A DNA stretch of 38,208 nucleotides from Gelidibacter sp035515035. GTDB taxonomy: Bacteria; Bacteroidota; Bacteroidia; Flavobacteriales; Flavobacteriaceae. Location of the stretch: assembly GCF_035515035.1 (NCBI RefSeq), contig NZ_DATJCA010000100.1:1-38208 (forward strand). The letters run 5' to 3'. Every line of letters begins with the position of its first letter. The stretch's first letter is position 1. Both the position numbers and the translations under genes were made by a program. Below, piece by piece: positions 1-8,627 of the stretch. The notes below the pieces were generated by a model. It was not told the DNA's origin. It saw nothing but the letters and a program-made list of their open reading frames with translations, and did not search any database.

Positions 1-2
1 AC

Positions 3-806
3 AATATTCCTACGGCCAAGTTTACTCGTTTTGCCTACCTCTCCCAAATTGAAGATGCCATTGACAATGGCGGCCTTCATTTACCTTTTGTTTGGAAAGC
101 AGCCCAGTTTGGATATGACGGTAATGGGGTGAAGATAGTGCGAAGTAAAGCCGACTTAAAAGATCTCCAAGACGGCGAGTGTATTGCAGAAGCCTTGATT
201 CCATTTAAAAATGAACTTGCGGTTATCGTTAGTAGAAATGTGAAGGGTGAAGTGACGACCTATCCCGTTGTAGAGATGGAATTTCATCCAGAAGCCAATC
301 AAGTAGAATACGTAATTTGTCCTGCAAGAATTGGCACTAAAATCGCCCACAAAGCACAAGACATCGCGTTAAAAGTTTCGAAAGCTTTCAATCATGTTGG
401 TTTGTTGGCGGTAGAAATGTTTCAAACCCAAGATGACGAAATTCTTGTAAATGAAGTTGCCCCGCGACCGCACAACTCTGGGCACCATACTATTGAATCC
501 AGCTACACCTCTCAATTTGAGCAACACTTAAGAGCCATTCTTGATTTACCTTTAGGTAGAACAGATAATAAAGTGGCCGCCGTGATGGTCAATTTGGTAG
601 GCGCCGAAGGCCATTCTGGCGATGTGATTTATGAAAACATTGAAGCTATCATGGCCATGGATGGTGTGACACCTCATATCTATGGTAAAAAACAGACCAG
701 ACCATTCCGAAAGATGGGTCATGTAACCATTGTTAATGAAGATCTGAATGAAGCGCGACAAATTGCCGAGGATGCGAAGAATCTAATAAAAGTTATTAGT
801 CAGTAA
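3..806 (+). CDS. purK: PurK, N5-carboxyaminoimidazole ribonucleotide synthase (5' end missing)
   Basis: This is the C-terminal 267 residues of the ATP-grasp enzyme that converts AIR, ATP and bicarbonate to N5-CAIR in purine synthesis. The frame is open from base 3 at the window edge, so the gene starts outside the window; a GTG at 129 is internal, because clear PurK sequence (AQFGYDGNG, the ATP-grasp glycine-rich loop) lies upstream of it. Further diagnostic segments are NEVAPRPHNSGHHTIE, carrying the metal- and ATP-binding Glu/Asn, and the C-terminal YGK...RKMGHVT element. The full protein is usually about 380 residues, so roughly 110 are missing. purE follows 68 bp downstream, so the two sequential enzymes are probably co-transcribed. 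Confidence 0.97.
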   Translation, partial: NIPTAKFTRFAYLSQIEDAIDNGGLHLPFVWKAAQFGYDGNGVKIVRSKADLKDLQDGECIAEALIPFKNELAVIVSRNVKGEVTTYPVVEMEFHPEANQVEYVICPARIGTKIAHKAQDIALKVSKAFNHVGLLAVEMFQTQDDEILVNEVAPRPHNSGHHTIESSYTSQFEQHLRAILDLPLGRTDNKVAAVMVNLVGAEGHSGDVIYENIEAIMAMDGVTPHIYGKKQTRPFRKMGHVTIVNEDLNEARQIAEDAKNLIKVISQ

Positions 807-874
807 ATACGCAACAAATCAATAATCTTTCTTCCTCTTAACCGAGAACTTAAATATTTATAGTTTATAAAATT

Positions 875-1357
875 ATGAGCAAAATAGGAATCATCATGGG
901 AAGCAAAAGCGACCTTCCAGTAATGCAAGACGCTATTGACATTTTAAAACAGTTTGATATTGCAGTTGAAGTTGATATTGTATCAGCCCACAGGACTCCG
1001 GAAAAGTTATTTGATTATGGAAAAAACGCCCATACCCGCGGCTTTTCAGTAATCATTGCAGGTGCTGGAGGCGCTGCCCATCTTCCAGGGATGATTGCCT
1101 CATTATCTCCACTACCGGTAATAGGTGTTCCTGTAAAAAGTACAAATTCCATTGATGGTTGGGATTCCATCCTTTCCATTCTTCAAATGCCAGGAGGCGT
1201 TCCTGTTGCTACAGTAGCCTTAAATGGCGCAAAAAATGCCGGCATTCTGGCAGCTCAAATTATTGGAAGTTCGGATGCTCAGGTGAGAGATAAGATCATC
1301 GCCTATAAAGAAGACTTAAAAACTCAAGTTATCGCTTCTGCTCAAGATTTAAAATAG
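875..1357 (+). CDS. purE: PurE, N5-CAIR mutase
   Basis: This 160-residue cytosolic enzyme moves the carboxylate of N5-CAIR to C4, giving CAIR, the step after PurK. The class I PurE signatures are all present: GSKSDLPVM near the N terminus (residues about 9-17), SAHRTPE (about 37-43, with the catalytic His) and GAGGAAHLPGM (about 65-75). Length matches the family (about 160-170). The ATG gives an N terminus MSKIGIIMGSKSD that aligns directly with the family. Pairing with purK, rather than a stand-alone class II PurE, indicates the bacterial two-step route. A 10-bp perfect hairpin begins at the stop codon. Confidence 0.98.
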   Translation: MSKIGIIMGSKSDLPVMQDAIDILKQFDIAVEVDIVSAHRTPEKLFDYGKNAHTRGFSVIIAGAGGAAHLPGMIASLSPLPVIGVPVKSTNSIDGWDSILSILQMPGGVPVATVALNGAKNAGILAAQIIGSSDAQVRDKIIAYKEDLKTQVIASAQDLK

Positions 1358-1385
1358 AGAACCCTGAACAAGTGCCAGGGTTCTC
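1357..1385 (+). terminator. Hairpin after purE
   Basis: A perfect 10-bp inverted repeat (GAGAACCCTG at 1357-1366, CAGGGTTCTC at 1376-1385) with a 9-nt loop starts at the last base of the purE stop. No T-tract follows, so it may terminate weakly or stabilise the 3' end of the mRNA. Confidence 0.6.
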
Positions 1386-1556
1386 ATGCTATTAATCAAC
1401 TATAAAAGGGTATTTATCTAAATTTTTTACAATTGCGAAACAAAGGTAAATAAATCAGGAATAAATCTATGTAAATAATAAGTCGATTGTCAGAATCACA
1501 ACCAATTAGTAAGATAAATTTCAAACCTCTTTCTTTAAAATCGAATATTTCCTTCT

Positions 1557-3590
1557 ATGAATATCTTAAACACCTATTTCAACACGCCATACAATACAGC
1601 ACCTTTTTCCAAAATAAAGGACACTGATTATCTGCCCGCTTTCAAGGCCGCCATTGACAGCGCCAAACTGGAAATTGAGGCCATAACGAATTCAGATCAG
1701 GAACCATCGTTTGAAAATACGATTGAAGCATTAGAATTTACCGGCCAACAATTGGATCGGATTTCGAGTATTTTTTTCAATCTCAATTCTGCAGAAACCA
1801 GCGATACCATTCAAAAAATCGCCCAAGAAGTTTCTCCCTTAATCACTGAATTCAGCGACGACATCACTTTAAACGAGGCGTTGTTCAAGAAAGTCAAAGC
1901 GGTTTATGATCAAAAGGACACTTTAGAATTGACTACTGAACAACACACGCTTTTAGACAAAAAATATAAGAGCTTTGCACGGAATGGCGCTAATCTTTCC
2001 GAAGACAAAAAGCAAAAACTTAGAGACATTGACAAACAATTGAGCCAGCTCAAATTGACCTTTGGTGAAAACGTCTTGGCAGAAACCAATAACTTTGAAA
2101 TGTTGGTGAGCAATGAAGATGAGCTTTCTGGATTGCCAGAAGGCGTATTGGAAGCTGCAAAACAATTGGCAGAAAGCAAAGACAAAGATGGTTGGCTATT
2201 TACCTTGGACTACCCAAGTTATATCCCTTTCATGACTTATGCAGATAATAGAGCGCTCAGAAAAAAACTAGCCATTGCTGCAGGAAAAAAAGCGTTTAAA
2301 GGAGATGCCCTGGACAACCAAAGTAATGTGTTGCAGATTGCAAAATTACGCTTTCAGCGCGCCCAGCTTTTAGGTTATAAAACCCATGCGCATTTTGTAC
2401 TTGAGGAACGCATGGCCAAAACGCCACAAAAGGTCGAAGATTTTTTAGAAGAACTTTTAGTCAAGGCCAAACCAGCCGCATTGCGCGAATTTAGAGAACT
2501 GCAAGAATTTGCTCATAGTCTGGATGGCATTGATCAATTGGAAAAATGGGATTCGGCCTATTATGCCGAAAAATTAAAGCAGAAACGTTTTGATTTGGAC
2601 GATGAAAAGCTAAAACCCTATTTTAAGCTCGAAAATGTTATTGATGGAGCTTTTAAGGTCGCGAAAAAATTGTTCGGTTTGGTTTTTGAAGAAATCACAA
2701 CCATCGATAAATATCACAAAGACGTTTTAACTTATAAAGTAACCAACACCAACGGCGAATTGGTGGCTATTTTTTACGCCGATTTTTTCCCAAGAGCAGG
2801 AAAACGCAATGGCGCTTGGATGACCAGCTACAAACCTCAATTCATAAAAGCGGATAAACATGAGCGTCCGCACATTTCAATAGTCTGTAATTTCACCAAA
2901 CCCACCAAAACCAAACCGTCACTATTGACTTTTAATGAGGTGACCACCCTATTCCATGAATTTGGCCATGCTCTTCATGGTATGTTGGCAAATACAATTT
3001 ATCCAAGTTTATCGGGCACCAGTGTTTTTTGGGATTTCGTAGAATTACCAAGTCAAATATTTGAGAATTGGTGTTATGAAAAAGAGGCTTTAGAATTGTT
3101 TGCCACCCATTACCAAACAGGTGAATTGATTCCAATGGATTTGGTTCAAAAAATTAAGGATTCTGCTGCTTTTCACGAAGGCATGCAAACCTTACGTCAA
3201 TTGAGTTTTGGGCTTTTGGACATGAGCTGGCACGGGACTGATCCAACCTCAATAAATGATGTAAAAGCGCATGAATTAAAAGCTTTTGAAGGGAGTCAAT
3301 TATTCCCCGATGTCAAAGAAAACTGCATGAGTACCTCCTTTTCCCATATTTTCCAAGGTGGTTATTCGTCGGGATATTATAGCTATAAATGGGCTGAAGT
3401 TCTGGACGCAGATGCTTTTGAATTCTTCAAGGAAAAAGGAATTTTCAACAAAGAAGTCGCCACAAGATTTATGGAGCATGTGCTTTCACAAGGTGGGATT
3501 GAAGATCCAATGGTGCTGTATAAACGTTTTAGAGGAAAAGAACCTCAACCTGATGCGCTATTGAAACGGGCGGGACTTCTTGAAAAGTAA
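1557..3590 (+). CDS. M3 family zinc peptidase, peptidyl-dipeptidase Dcp/oligopeptidase type
   Basis: This 677-residue protein is a thimet-oligopeptidase-type (M3) metallopeptidase that would degrade short cytosolic peptides. The zinc motif HEFGH has its first His at residue 467, and the downstream Glu ligand fits FVELPSQ about 27 residues later. The C-terminal SFSHIFQGGYSSGYYSY segment is the conserved substrate-binding Tyr/Gly loop. The N terminus has no signal peptide, unlike the secreted Dcp paralogues common in Bacteroidota. Family length is about 670-700, so it appears complete. Its 199-bp distance from purE and the hairpin between them suggest its own promoter. Whether it releases dipeptides (Dcp) or works as an oligopeptidase (PrlC-like) cannot be settled from sequence alone. 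Confidence 0.93.
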   Translation: MNILNTYFNTPYNTAPFSKIKDTDYLPAFKAAIDSAKLEIEAITNSDQEPSFENTIEALEFTGQQLDRISSIFFNLNSAETSDTIQKIAQEVSPLITEFSDDITLNEALFKKVKAVYDQKDTLELTTEQHTLLDKKYKSFARNGANLSEDKKQKLRDIDKQLSQLKLTFGENVLAETNNFEMLVSNEDELSGLPEGVLEAAKQLAESKDKDGWLFTLDYPSYIPFMTYADNRALRKKLAIAAGKKAFKGDALDNQSNVLQIAKLRFQRAQLLGYKTHAHFVLEERMAKTPQKVEDFLEELLVKAKPAALREFRELQEFAHSLDGIDQLEKWDSAYYAEKLKQKRFDLDDEKLKPYFKLENVIDGAFKVAKKLFGLVFEEITTIDKYHKDVLTYKVTNTNGELVAIFYADFFPRAGKRNGAWMTSYKPQFIKADKHERPHISIVCNFTKPTKTKPSLLTFNEVTTLFHEFGHALHGMLANTIYPSLSGTSVFWDFVELPSQIFENWCYEKEALELFATHYQTGELIPMDLVQKIKDSAAFHEGMQTLRQLSFGLLDMSWHGTDPTSINDVKAHELKAFEGSQLFPDVKENCMSTSFSHIFQGGYSSGYYSYKWAEVLDADAFEFFKEKGIFNKEVATRFMEHVLSQGGIEDPMVLYKRFRGKEPQPDALLKRAGLLEK

Positions 3591-3775
3591 ATTCATATAA
3601 AAGTACAAGTAAAATATAATTTAGAAATCCACTTACCAGATTTGGTGATGTTATTTATCGGCAGCCACGCCAAGGTTGTAAATTTCAATTATGAAAACAT
3701 CTGAAACGGTTTAGTTAATTTGATCAAATAATAGGAATTATTTACTTAATTTAGATGTAAATTGCTATAAAACAG

Positions 3776-4333
3776 ATGCCAAATCATCACATCAACCCTA
3801 GTAAGTGGATTGAACTTTATTCGGATTATCTCTTTAATTACACAATTATCCGGGTCAATGACCGCGAAATTGCTAAAGACATCATTCAGGATACTTTTTT
3901 TGCAGCTTTAAAGTCAAAGAAAAATTTCAAGGGTGAAGCGAGTGAACGCACTTGGCTTATTTCAATCTTAAAGAGAAAAATAATCGATTATTATAGAAGA
4001 ATAAATTCCAGGAAAGGTCAGGCTGAAGTTCGAATGACTTATAATACCGATGAAAATGAAGGGGACTGGATGGAAGAGCGCGTGGAAGATGAAGGCTATT
4101 TAAATGCTCAGGAAAACCTTGAAAACAGGGAACTTGGGGATGTCATTTACGATTGCATCAATAAACTACCTGAAAGACAGGCTACCGTATTCAAGATGAA
4201 GACCATTTTAAATTATGAAACTGAAGCTATTTGTAATGAACTAAACATCACTGCGTCTAACTTATGGGTCATTATTCACCGTACACGGACAACTTTGGCG
4301 GAATGCATGGAGAAACACTGGTTTAAAACATAG
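3776..4333 (+). CDS. ECF-type sigma-70 factor
   Basis: This 185-residue alternative sigma factor has region 2 (about residues 15-85, with the core-binding REIAKDIIQDTFFAALKS helix) and region 4 (about 120-180, with the helix-turn-helix around YETEAICNELNITASNLWVI). An acidic linker (about 85-115, DENEGDWMEERVEDEGYL) joins them. The LWVIIHRTRTTLAECMEKHWF ending is typical of a flavobacterial ECF subgroup in which the next gene encodes a very small partner protein, as here: the neighbour starts 2 bp after the stop, so the two must be co-transcribed. No classical membrane anti-sigma factor is present. Target promoters are not evident. Confidence 0.92.
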   Translation: MPNHHINPSKWIELYSDYLFNYTIIRVNDREIAKDIIQDTFFAALKSKKNFKGEASERTWLISILKRKIIDYYRRINSRKGQAEVRMTYNTDENEGDWMEERVEDEGYLNAQENLENRELGDVIYDCINKLPERQATVFKMKTILNYETEAICNELNITASNLWVIIHRTRTTLAECMEKHWFKT

Positions 4334-4335
4334 CA

Positions 4336-4590
4336 ATGATAAGATTTTTTTTAATTTCAAGAGAAGAAGCATTTCATATTTGTGACAAATCACAATATCA
4401 GGAATCCACCCTATGGGAAAAGATTAAACTAAACTTCAGATATCTTTGGTGCCGTACCACACGAATGTACGTTAACCGAAACACCCAATTGACCAAAACC
4501 CTAAAATCTTCCAATCTAGAATGCTTAGAGTACAGCGAACGTAAACTTATGGAAGACCGTTTAAACGAGCAGTTAAAAAACCAGATGTAA
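4336..4590 (+). CDS. Small sigma-linked protein, probable anti-sigma-like partner with degraded zinc motif
   Basis: This 84-residue protein is encoded 2 bp after the ECF sigma gene. From memory of the family, flavobacterial relatives share a core like C..A..ICDKSQY..A..WEKIKLN.H...C..C, resembling the zinc-associated anti-sigma domain; some carry the database name 'glycine dehydrogenase', which I regard as a misannotation. Here ICDKSQYQES (15-24) and WEKIKLN (27-33) are intact, but the expected leading Cys (position 8-9) is Ser-Arg, the His is Arg-35, and only the first Cys of the C-x2-C pair remains (Cys-39, then Thr-42). It has no membrane segment. The last 18 bases overlap the 3' end of the convergent UbiA-like gene. 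A sigma-binding role is inference from position and family. Confidence 0.72.
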   Translation: MIRFFLISREEAFHICDKSQYQESTLWEKIKLNFRYLWCRTTRMYVNRNTQLTKTLKSSNLECLEYSERKLMEDRLNEQLKNQM

Positions 4591-5403
4591 GATCAGCCAA
4601 ATTATCGGCACACTTTCTACCCAAAAAGAACTGTAATAATCACTCTTTTTTTTATCGGCAAAAACAATAAAAAGCAAGGTGATCAATGTAACTGCCATAG
4701 TTAACGCCATTAACTTGACACGCCATTCGGCTTTTAAGAATTCCAAAGCAAAAAAGAACATGCCTACTGCAACTCCCATCAGTTTGGTGTTCTTCACCCC
4801 TATTTTTTGAGGCACCGTGGCCAACTTCAAACTGTCATATTTCAAATCTCTTATTTCAAACGGCAACATTAATAGCATAACCAACAAAAAACGTTGCATG
4901 GTCATGAGCCAGGCGTCGGTATTAAAAACTCCATTTGCATCAAATATCGGAAGTAAAACGGTCACTCCGGCCCAAACCAGAGCAATCACATACACTTTTA
5001 AACCCCCTATGTTCCTTAAGTTCTGTTGTTGGTCCATAAAATACCGTTTGGGCAAGAAAGGAATGGCGTACAAAAATGTAACGAGTCCAAAAATGCCGAT
5101 ATAGATTATGGTTTTTGGCTTTAATTGAAATAGAAACCAGAGCATCAAGAGAAAACATATCAATGAAAATAGCTGAATAACTTTCAACCATCCCGCCAAC
5201 CGCCGATGATGAAATTTTGCCATTCCAAAATATTTCACGAAATTATAACCGGTAATTGTGGAAAAAAAGGCGAAAAACAACAGTGGCCAATCGGTTGGTA
5301 AATTGAGTTCCAACAAGGTGACATAGGTCATGGAAAACACGGCCAAAGCTACATGAATGCTACTATTGATATAAAAATCAAACAAAGGCTTTAACCTCTT
5401 CAT
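4573..5403 (-). CDS. UbiA-like polytopic membrane protein
   Basis: This 276-residue integral membrane protein has about 7-8 hydrophobic helices. The layout and the EIRDLKYDSLKLATVPQKIG loop (about residues 180-199) resemble the second Asp-rich motif of UbiA prenyltransferases, including the following 'T.P..G' element. In the first loop, where UbiA enzymes have NDxxDxxxD, this protein has GYNFVKYFGMAKFHHRR: the Asn is kept but the Asp residues are gone. It may be a divergent or non-catalytic member, so no substrate is assigned. The ATG start gives the N terminus MKRLKPLFDFYINSS. It converges on the small sigma-linked gene with an 18-bp overlap, and a promoter-like element sits immediately upstream. 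Confidence 0.75.
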   Translation of the reverse strand: MKRLKPLFDFYINSSIHVALAVFSMTYVTLLELNLPTDWPLLFFAFFSTITGYNFVKYFGMAKFHHRRLAGWLKVIQLFSLICFLLMLWFLFQLKPKTIIYIGIFGLVTFLYAIPFLPKRYFMDQQQNLRNIGGLKVYVIALVWAGVTVLLPIFDANGVFNTDAWLMTMQRFLLVMLLMLPFEIRDLKYDSLKLATVPQKIGVKNTKLMGVAVGMFFFALEFLKAEWRVKLMALTMAVTLITLLFIVFADKKKSDYYSSFWVESVPIIWLILHLVF

Positions 5404-5407
5404 CTTA

Positions 5408-5440
5408 CAAAAATAAGCATTGTGTTAATAAGACGTTCAA
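5408..5440 (-). promoter_or_regulatory. Candidate promoter of the UbiA-like gene
   Basis: On the minus strand TTG (5438-5440), a 22-nt spacer and TATTTTTG (5408-5415) match the Bacteroidota -33 TTG / -7 TAnnTTTG pattern, although the spacer is slightly long. The -7 box ends only 4 bp before the ATG, which would give a leaderless or nearly leaderless mRNA. Confidence 0.4.
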
Positions 5441-5589
5441 TTGGTTAAAAACTTTAGTTTTCCTTAACTAAAAATGATCAATATTTCCGTAAATTCGCGG
5501 TTGCAAAAAACGCCTAATTCCAAAGAGTTATAGCGTTTAATTAATTGACTTTCACGCACAGTCGGGAATCTAACACAACACCTATATTA

Positions 5590-8439
5590 ATGAATACAAA
5601 CAGTTTTGCTCTTCGCCATATTGGTCCAGACGAAAATGACCAAAAACTAATGCTCAAAGCCATTGGAGCTGATAGTATGGATCAATTGATCTATGAAACA
5701 GTTCCAGATAATATCCGATTGAAAAAAGGATTGAACCTTGACGCACCAATGTCTGAATATGAATACAACAATCATATTCATGAACTTTCAAAAAAGAATA
5801 AAGTTTTTAAATCCTATATTGGTTTAGGCTATCACCCTACCATCGTTCCTGCGGTTATTCAGCGCAACGTTTTGGAAAACCCGGGTTGGTACACCGCCTA
5901 CACACCTTACCAAGCAGAAATTGCCCAAGGGAGATTGGAAGCACTTTTAAATTTCCAAACCATGGTGACCGACTTGACCGGGATGGAGATTGCCAATGCT
6001 TCTTTACTTGACGAAAGTACAGCGGCCGCAGAAGCGATGAGCTTGTTATTTGCTGTACGTGAGCGTGATCAAAAGAAAGATGACGTCAATAAGTTTTTTG
6101 TCTCTGAGGCGATTTTACCACAAACCCTGTCTTTATTGCAAACCAGGTCTGCACCTATTGGCATTGAATTGGTGGTTGGAAAGGAAGATGAATTTGATTT
6201 TTCATCAGAGTTTTTCGGTGCTATTTTACAGTATCCAGGAAAGGACGGATTGGTAAGCGATATCAAATCATTCATTGAAAAAGCCAATGAAAATCAGATA
6301 AAAGTAGCAGTTGCTGCGGATATTTTAAGTTTGGTGAAATTGGAAGCTCCAGGTAAATTTGGGGCCGACGTAGTGGTGGGCACCACCCAACGCTTTGGAA
6401 TCCCAATGGGATATGGAGGCCCACATGCCGCCTATTTTGCAACCAAGGATGAATACAAGCGCGATTTGCCAGGACGTATTATTGGAGTGACCAAAGACAT
6501 GAATGGGAATAGAGCCTTACGTATGGCATTACAAACCCGTGAGCAACATATTAAACGTGATAGAGCGACGTCTAATATTTGTACTGCACAAGTATTATTA
6601 GCGGTTATGGCAGCCATGTACGCGGTATATCATGGGCCAAAAGGTCTAAACTTTATTGCATCTAGAGTTCACAACACGGCATCAAGCGTAGCAAAAGCAC
6701 TGAGTCAATTGGGCTACACCCAAAAGAACACATCATTTTTTGATACGATAAACATTGAAGCGAATGCTGATAAAATCAAAAAAATAGCGGAACGTCACGA
6801 AGTAAACTTCAACTACCCTAATGCTGATAACGTAACGATTTCCATCAATGAGACGACGTCTTTGAAGGATGCCAACGAAATCATCGCAATTTTTGCTGAA
6901 AACATTCAAAAAGACACGATTATCCTTACAGAAATTGAGGACGCGACTAATATTGATAAAATCTTACAGCGTCAGTCGGAGTTCATGACCATGGAGGTGT
7001 TCAACAAACACCATTCTGAAACCGAATTGATGCGTTATATCAAAATGTTGGAGCGCAAAGATTTGTCATTAAATCATTCTATGATTCCTTTGGGATCTTG
7101 TACCATGAAACTTAATGCTGCCGCAGAAATGTTACCGTTGAGTTGGCCAAATTGGGGCACAATGCATCCGTTTTGCCCAGTTGAGCAAGCAGAGGGTTAT
7201 CAAATCGTATTAAAAGCTTTGGAAGACCAACTGACTGAAATCACCGGTTTCGCCGGTACATCGTTGCAACCTAATTCTGGTGCACAAGGTGAGTTTGCAG
7301 GTTTAATGGTGATCAAAGCGTATCACGAATCCCGTAATGAAGGCCATCGTAACATTTGTTTGATCCCATCTTCTGCACATGGTACCAATCCTGCAAGTGC
7401 AGTGATGGCAGGAATGAAAGTGGTCGTGACCAAATCTACAGAAGAAGGCAATATTGACGTTGACGATTTACGCGAAAAAGCGCTTAAGCATAAAGATAAT
7501 TTATCGTGCTTGATGGTGACTTATCCATCAACCCATGGTGTTTATGAATCTGCCATTAAGGAAATCACTCAAATTATTCATGATAATGGAGGTCAGGTCT
7601 ATATGGATGGCGCCAACATGAATGCACAAGTTGGATTGACCAATCCAGGAAACATTGGCGCAGACGTATGTCATCTTAATTTGCACAAAACCTTTGCCAT
7701 TCCCCATGGTGGTGGTGGTCCAGGTGTTGGTCCTATTTGTGTGGCAGAACAGTTGGTACCTTTTTTACCAGGAAATCCAATTATCAAAACGGGTGGAGAT
7801 AAAGCCATCACGGCTATTTCTGGAGCGCCTTTTGGATCTTCACTGGTGTGCTTGATCTCATACGGATACATTAAGATGTTAGGAGCTGAAGGATTGACCA
7901 AAGCGACCCAAACAGCCATCTTAAACGCTAACTATATCAAACAGCGTTTGCAAGGACAGTTTGACACTCTATATTCTGGAGAACGCGGACGCGCCGCCCA
8001 CGAAATGATTGTAGATTGCCGACCTTTTAAGGACAACGGCATTGAAGTGAGCGACATTGCCAAGCGTTTAATGGATTATGGATTCCACGCACCAACCGTA
8101 TCTTTCCCGGTAGCTGGAACGTTGATGATTGAACCAACCGAAAGTGAAAGTAAAGACGAAATGGATCGTTTTTGTGATGCCATGATTTCTATTAGAAAAG
8201 AAATTGACAATGCTTCTAAAGATGATCCAAATAATGTCCTTAAAAACGCACCACATACGTTGGCAATGCTTACTTCAGATCAATGGGATTTCCCATACAC
8301 AAGAGAAGCGGCAGCATATCCATTGGAATATATCAGAGACAATAAGTTTTGGCCGTCCGTAAGACGTGTAGACGATGCTTATGGCGACAGAAACCTTATT
8401 TGCACCTGTGCACCTATTGAAGAATATATGGATGCTTAA
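5590..8439 (+). CDS. gcvP: Glycine dehydrogenase (aminomethyl-transferring), P-protein
   Basis: This is the PLP-dependent P-protein of the glycine cleavage system, which decarboxylates glycine and passes the aminomethyl group to the lipoylated H-protein. The single-chain form fuses the alpha-like N half and beta-like C half. The PLP lysine is Lys-700 in HLNLHKTFAIPHGGGGPG; other signatures are GSCTMKLNAA and YMDGANMNAQVGL. The frame is open back to a TTG at 5545, but the ATG at 5590 gives the family N terminus (MNTNSFALRHIGPD) and 949 residues, the usual length. The T- and H-protein genes are not adjacent, which is common in Bacteroidota. A strong hairpin terminator follows. Confidence 0.97.
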   Translation: MNTNSFALRHIGPDENDQKLMLKAIGADSMDQLIYETVPDNIRLKKGLNLDAPMSEYEYNNHIHELSKKNKVFKSYIGLGYHPTIVPAVIQRNVLENPGWYTAYTPYQAEIAQGRLEALLNFQTMVTDLTGMEIANASLLDESTAAAEAMSLLFAVRERDQKKDDVNKFFVSEAILPQTLSLLQTRSAPIGIELVVGKEDEFDFSSEFFGAILQYPGKDGLVSDIKSFIEKANENQIKVAVAADILSLVKLEAPGKFGADVVVGTTQRFGIPMGYGGPHAAYFATKDEYKRDLPGRIIGVTKDMNGNRALRMALQTREQHIKRDRATSNICTAQVLLAVMAAMYAVYHGPKGLNFIASRVHNTASSVAKALSQLGYTQKNTSFFDTINIEANADKIKKIAERHEVNFNYPNADNVTISINETTSLKDANEIIAIFAENIQKDTIILTEIEDATNIDKILQRQSEFMTMEVFNKHHSETELMRYIKMLERKDLSLNHSMIPLGSCTMKLNAAAEMLPLSWPNWGTMHPFCPVEQAEGYQIVLKALEDQLTEITGFAGTSLQPNSGAQGEFAGLMVIKAYHESRNEGHRNICLIPSSAHGTNPASAVMAGMKVVVTKSTEEGNIDVDDLREKALKHKDNLSCLMVTYPSTHGVYESAIKEITQIIHDNGGQVYMDGANMNAQVGLTNPGNIGADVCHLNLHKTFAIPHGGGGPGVGPICVAEQLVPFLPGNPIIKTGGDKAITAISGAPFGSSLVCLISYGYIKMLGAEGLTKATQTAILNANYIKQRLQGQFDTLYSGERGRAAHEMIVDCRPFKDNGIEVSDIAKRLMDYGFHAPTVSFPVAGTLMIEPTESESKDEMDRFCDAMISIRKEIDNASKDDPNNVLKNAPHTLAMLTSDQWDFPYTREAAAYPLEYIRDNKFWPSVRRVDDAYGDRNLICTCAPIEEYMDA

Positions 8440-8464
8440 CTTTTAAGTCACTGAAAACAACAAC

Positions 8465-8501
8465 AAAAGCGTTCATTTAAATATAATATGAGCGCTTTTT
8501 T
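8465..8501 (+). terminator. Intrinsic terminator of gcvP
   Basis: An 11-bp stem (AAAAGCGTTCA at 8465-8475 with TGAGCGCTTTT at 8489-8499, one G-U pair) has a 13-nt loop and continues into a T-run to 8501. This is a textbook Rho-independent terminator. Confidence 0.88.
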
Positions 8502-8502
8502 A

Positions 8503-8533
8503 TTGATTTTTATTTGTACTTGCCCTATTTTTG
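8503..8533 (+). promoter_or_regulatory. Candidate promoter of the FabH-like/glycosyltransferase pair
   Basis: TTG at 8503-8505, a 20-nt spacer and TATTTTTG at 8526-8533 match the Bacteroidota -33/-7 consensus (TTG, about 19-20 nt, TAnnTTTG). The box lies directly behind the gcvP terminator and 94 bp before the ATG of the next gene. Confidence 0.55.
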
Positions 8534-8627
8534 ATAATTTGGCAAAAATCCCTAATAAAGCATACAATTACAGACAAACAAAACGAATATTAATTACATT
8601 AGTCAATTGAATAAAACTTCAAATAAA

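Noticed and set aside
129..806. GTG at 129 as the true start of purK
   Set aside because: The same frame is open to base 3 and encodes recognisable PurK sequence upstream; the gene is simply cut by the window edge.
5470..5530. TAAATTCG as a gcvP -7 box
   Set aside because: It has a mismatch in the TTTG part and no TTG at a workable distance upstream.
5545..5589. TTG start at 5545 for gcvP
   Set aside because: It adds 15 residues unlike any GcvP N terminus; the ATG at 5590 gives the standard start and the expected 949-residue length.
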